Assembly: GCF_000970085.1 (NCBI RefSeq)
Contig: NZ_CP009506.1
Location: 2,294,001 to 2,358,000, forward strand
DNA length: 64,000 nucleotides
Direction: 5' to 3'
DNA from: Methanosarcina siciliae T4/M
Lineage (GTDB): Archaea > Halobacteriota > Methanosarcinia > Methanosarcinales > Methanosarcinaceae
The number at the start of each line of letters is the position of its first letter. Positions within the stretch are counted from its first letter, which is position 1. Position numbers and translations under genes: made by a program. Below are positions 63,857-64,000 of the stretch, piece after piece. The notes below the pieces were generated by a model. That model worked only from the letters and a program-made list of their open reading frames with translations. It was not told the DNA's origin and searched no databases.

Positions 63857-64000
63857 ATGAATGCACCCCAGGAAATCTTCCAGTCAGGTTTCAACTCTTT
63901 TTGGAGGTTAGGTTCTCAGATTCAGCTTGTCCTTTCCTTTATAGGCCTACCGGAGTATTTTCTGTAGGTCCATTCGGCAGCAAAGCAACAAAAAACCGTA
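63857..64000 (+). CDS. uncertain partial frame at the right edge
   Basis: ATG 63857 opens a frame (MNAPQEIFQSGFNSFWRLGS, then QIQLVLSFIGLPEYFL) that meets TAG at 63965-63967 and then stays open to the window end (VGPFGSKATKNR). In Methanosarcina TAG can encode pyrrolysine, but only in specific genes, so a stop is the default reading. No family is recognised. Confidence 0.15.

Noticed and set aside
1..64000. tRNA or rRNA genes
   Set aside because: No cloverleaf with a GGTTCRANNC arm or conserved rRNA segments was seen on either strand by eye; a tRNAscan run would settle it.

Overview
The window looks like a Methanosarcina chromosome (archaeal, low-to-moderate GC, AT-rich intergenic DNA). The evidence is archaeal-type genes (pheT without a bacterial-style tail, purS+purQ as separate subunits, a DUF1724/FilR1-type regulator, DUF2284, DUF389, NosD-like beta-helix protein, multi-PAS HisKA_2 kinases), archaeal T-rich 3' ends, and CRISPR repeats ending in the archaeal ATTGAAAC handle. 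The species cannot be fixed from sequence reading alone.

Layout. 1-12.7 kb is mostly housekeeping: asnB (cut by the left edge), purS-purQ, an MBL-fold protein, a secreted beta-helix protein, rnhB, a GC-rich and probably imported acetolactate-synthase-like gene, pheT, an Mrr_N/EVE-like protein, a DUF429 protein with a frameshifted 5' end, and a FilR1-type regulator. 12.7-30 kb is a patchwork of a formylglycine-generating-enzyme-like protein, glutamate decarboxylase, a decayed IS110 element with its structured flank, DUF2284, a decayed MBL gene, a methyltransferase, DUF389, a TPR protein, a DUF4143 ATPase between two clusters of 34-bp palindrome-containing repeats, small unknown genes, a MITE-like element and an intact IS1634-like transposase.

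30.4-49.5 kb is the centrepiece: a Cmr-type (III-B, Csx11 variant) CRISPR island. Two arrays (19 and 25 repeats), both led from the right and therefore transcribed leftward, bracket a leftward set: a standalone group-II-intron-like reverse transcriptase, cas6, cmr1, a RAMP gene, csx11 (Cas10 role, HD motif present, GGDD motif not visible), cmr4, cmr5, a further RAMP gene, and an 818-residue protein joining a cyclase/palm-like N-terminus, a STAND-type NTPase and eight 32-residue helical repeats. To the right of array 2 lies the rightward adaptation operon cas1-cas2-csa3 (CARF-wHTH). The promoters of the reverse transcriptase and of cas1 share a palindromic operator, a core element and a start-site motif with the same internal spacing. 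This suggests one regulator, perhaps the Csa3 protein, controls both operons. No type I interference genes are present, so both arrays probably feed the Cmr complex.

49.5-64 kb holds decayed toxin-antitoxin genes, a solitary CRISPR-like repeat, a LysE-type exporter, a sensorless histidine kinase, an archaeal ATPase, DUF3303, PAP2, a fossil stretch with fragments of a surface-protein domain and an ABC permease, a large seven-PAS histidine kinase whose apparent original start is followed by a stop at codon 4, a VOC protein, a MATE exporter, and an AT-rich right end with an IS110 remnant.
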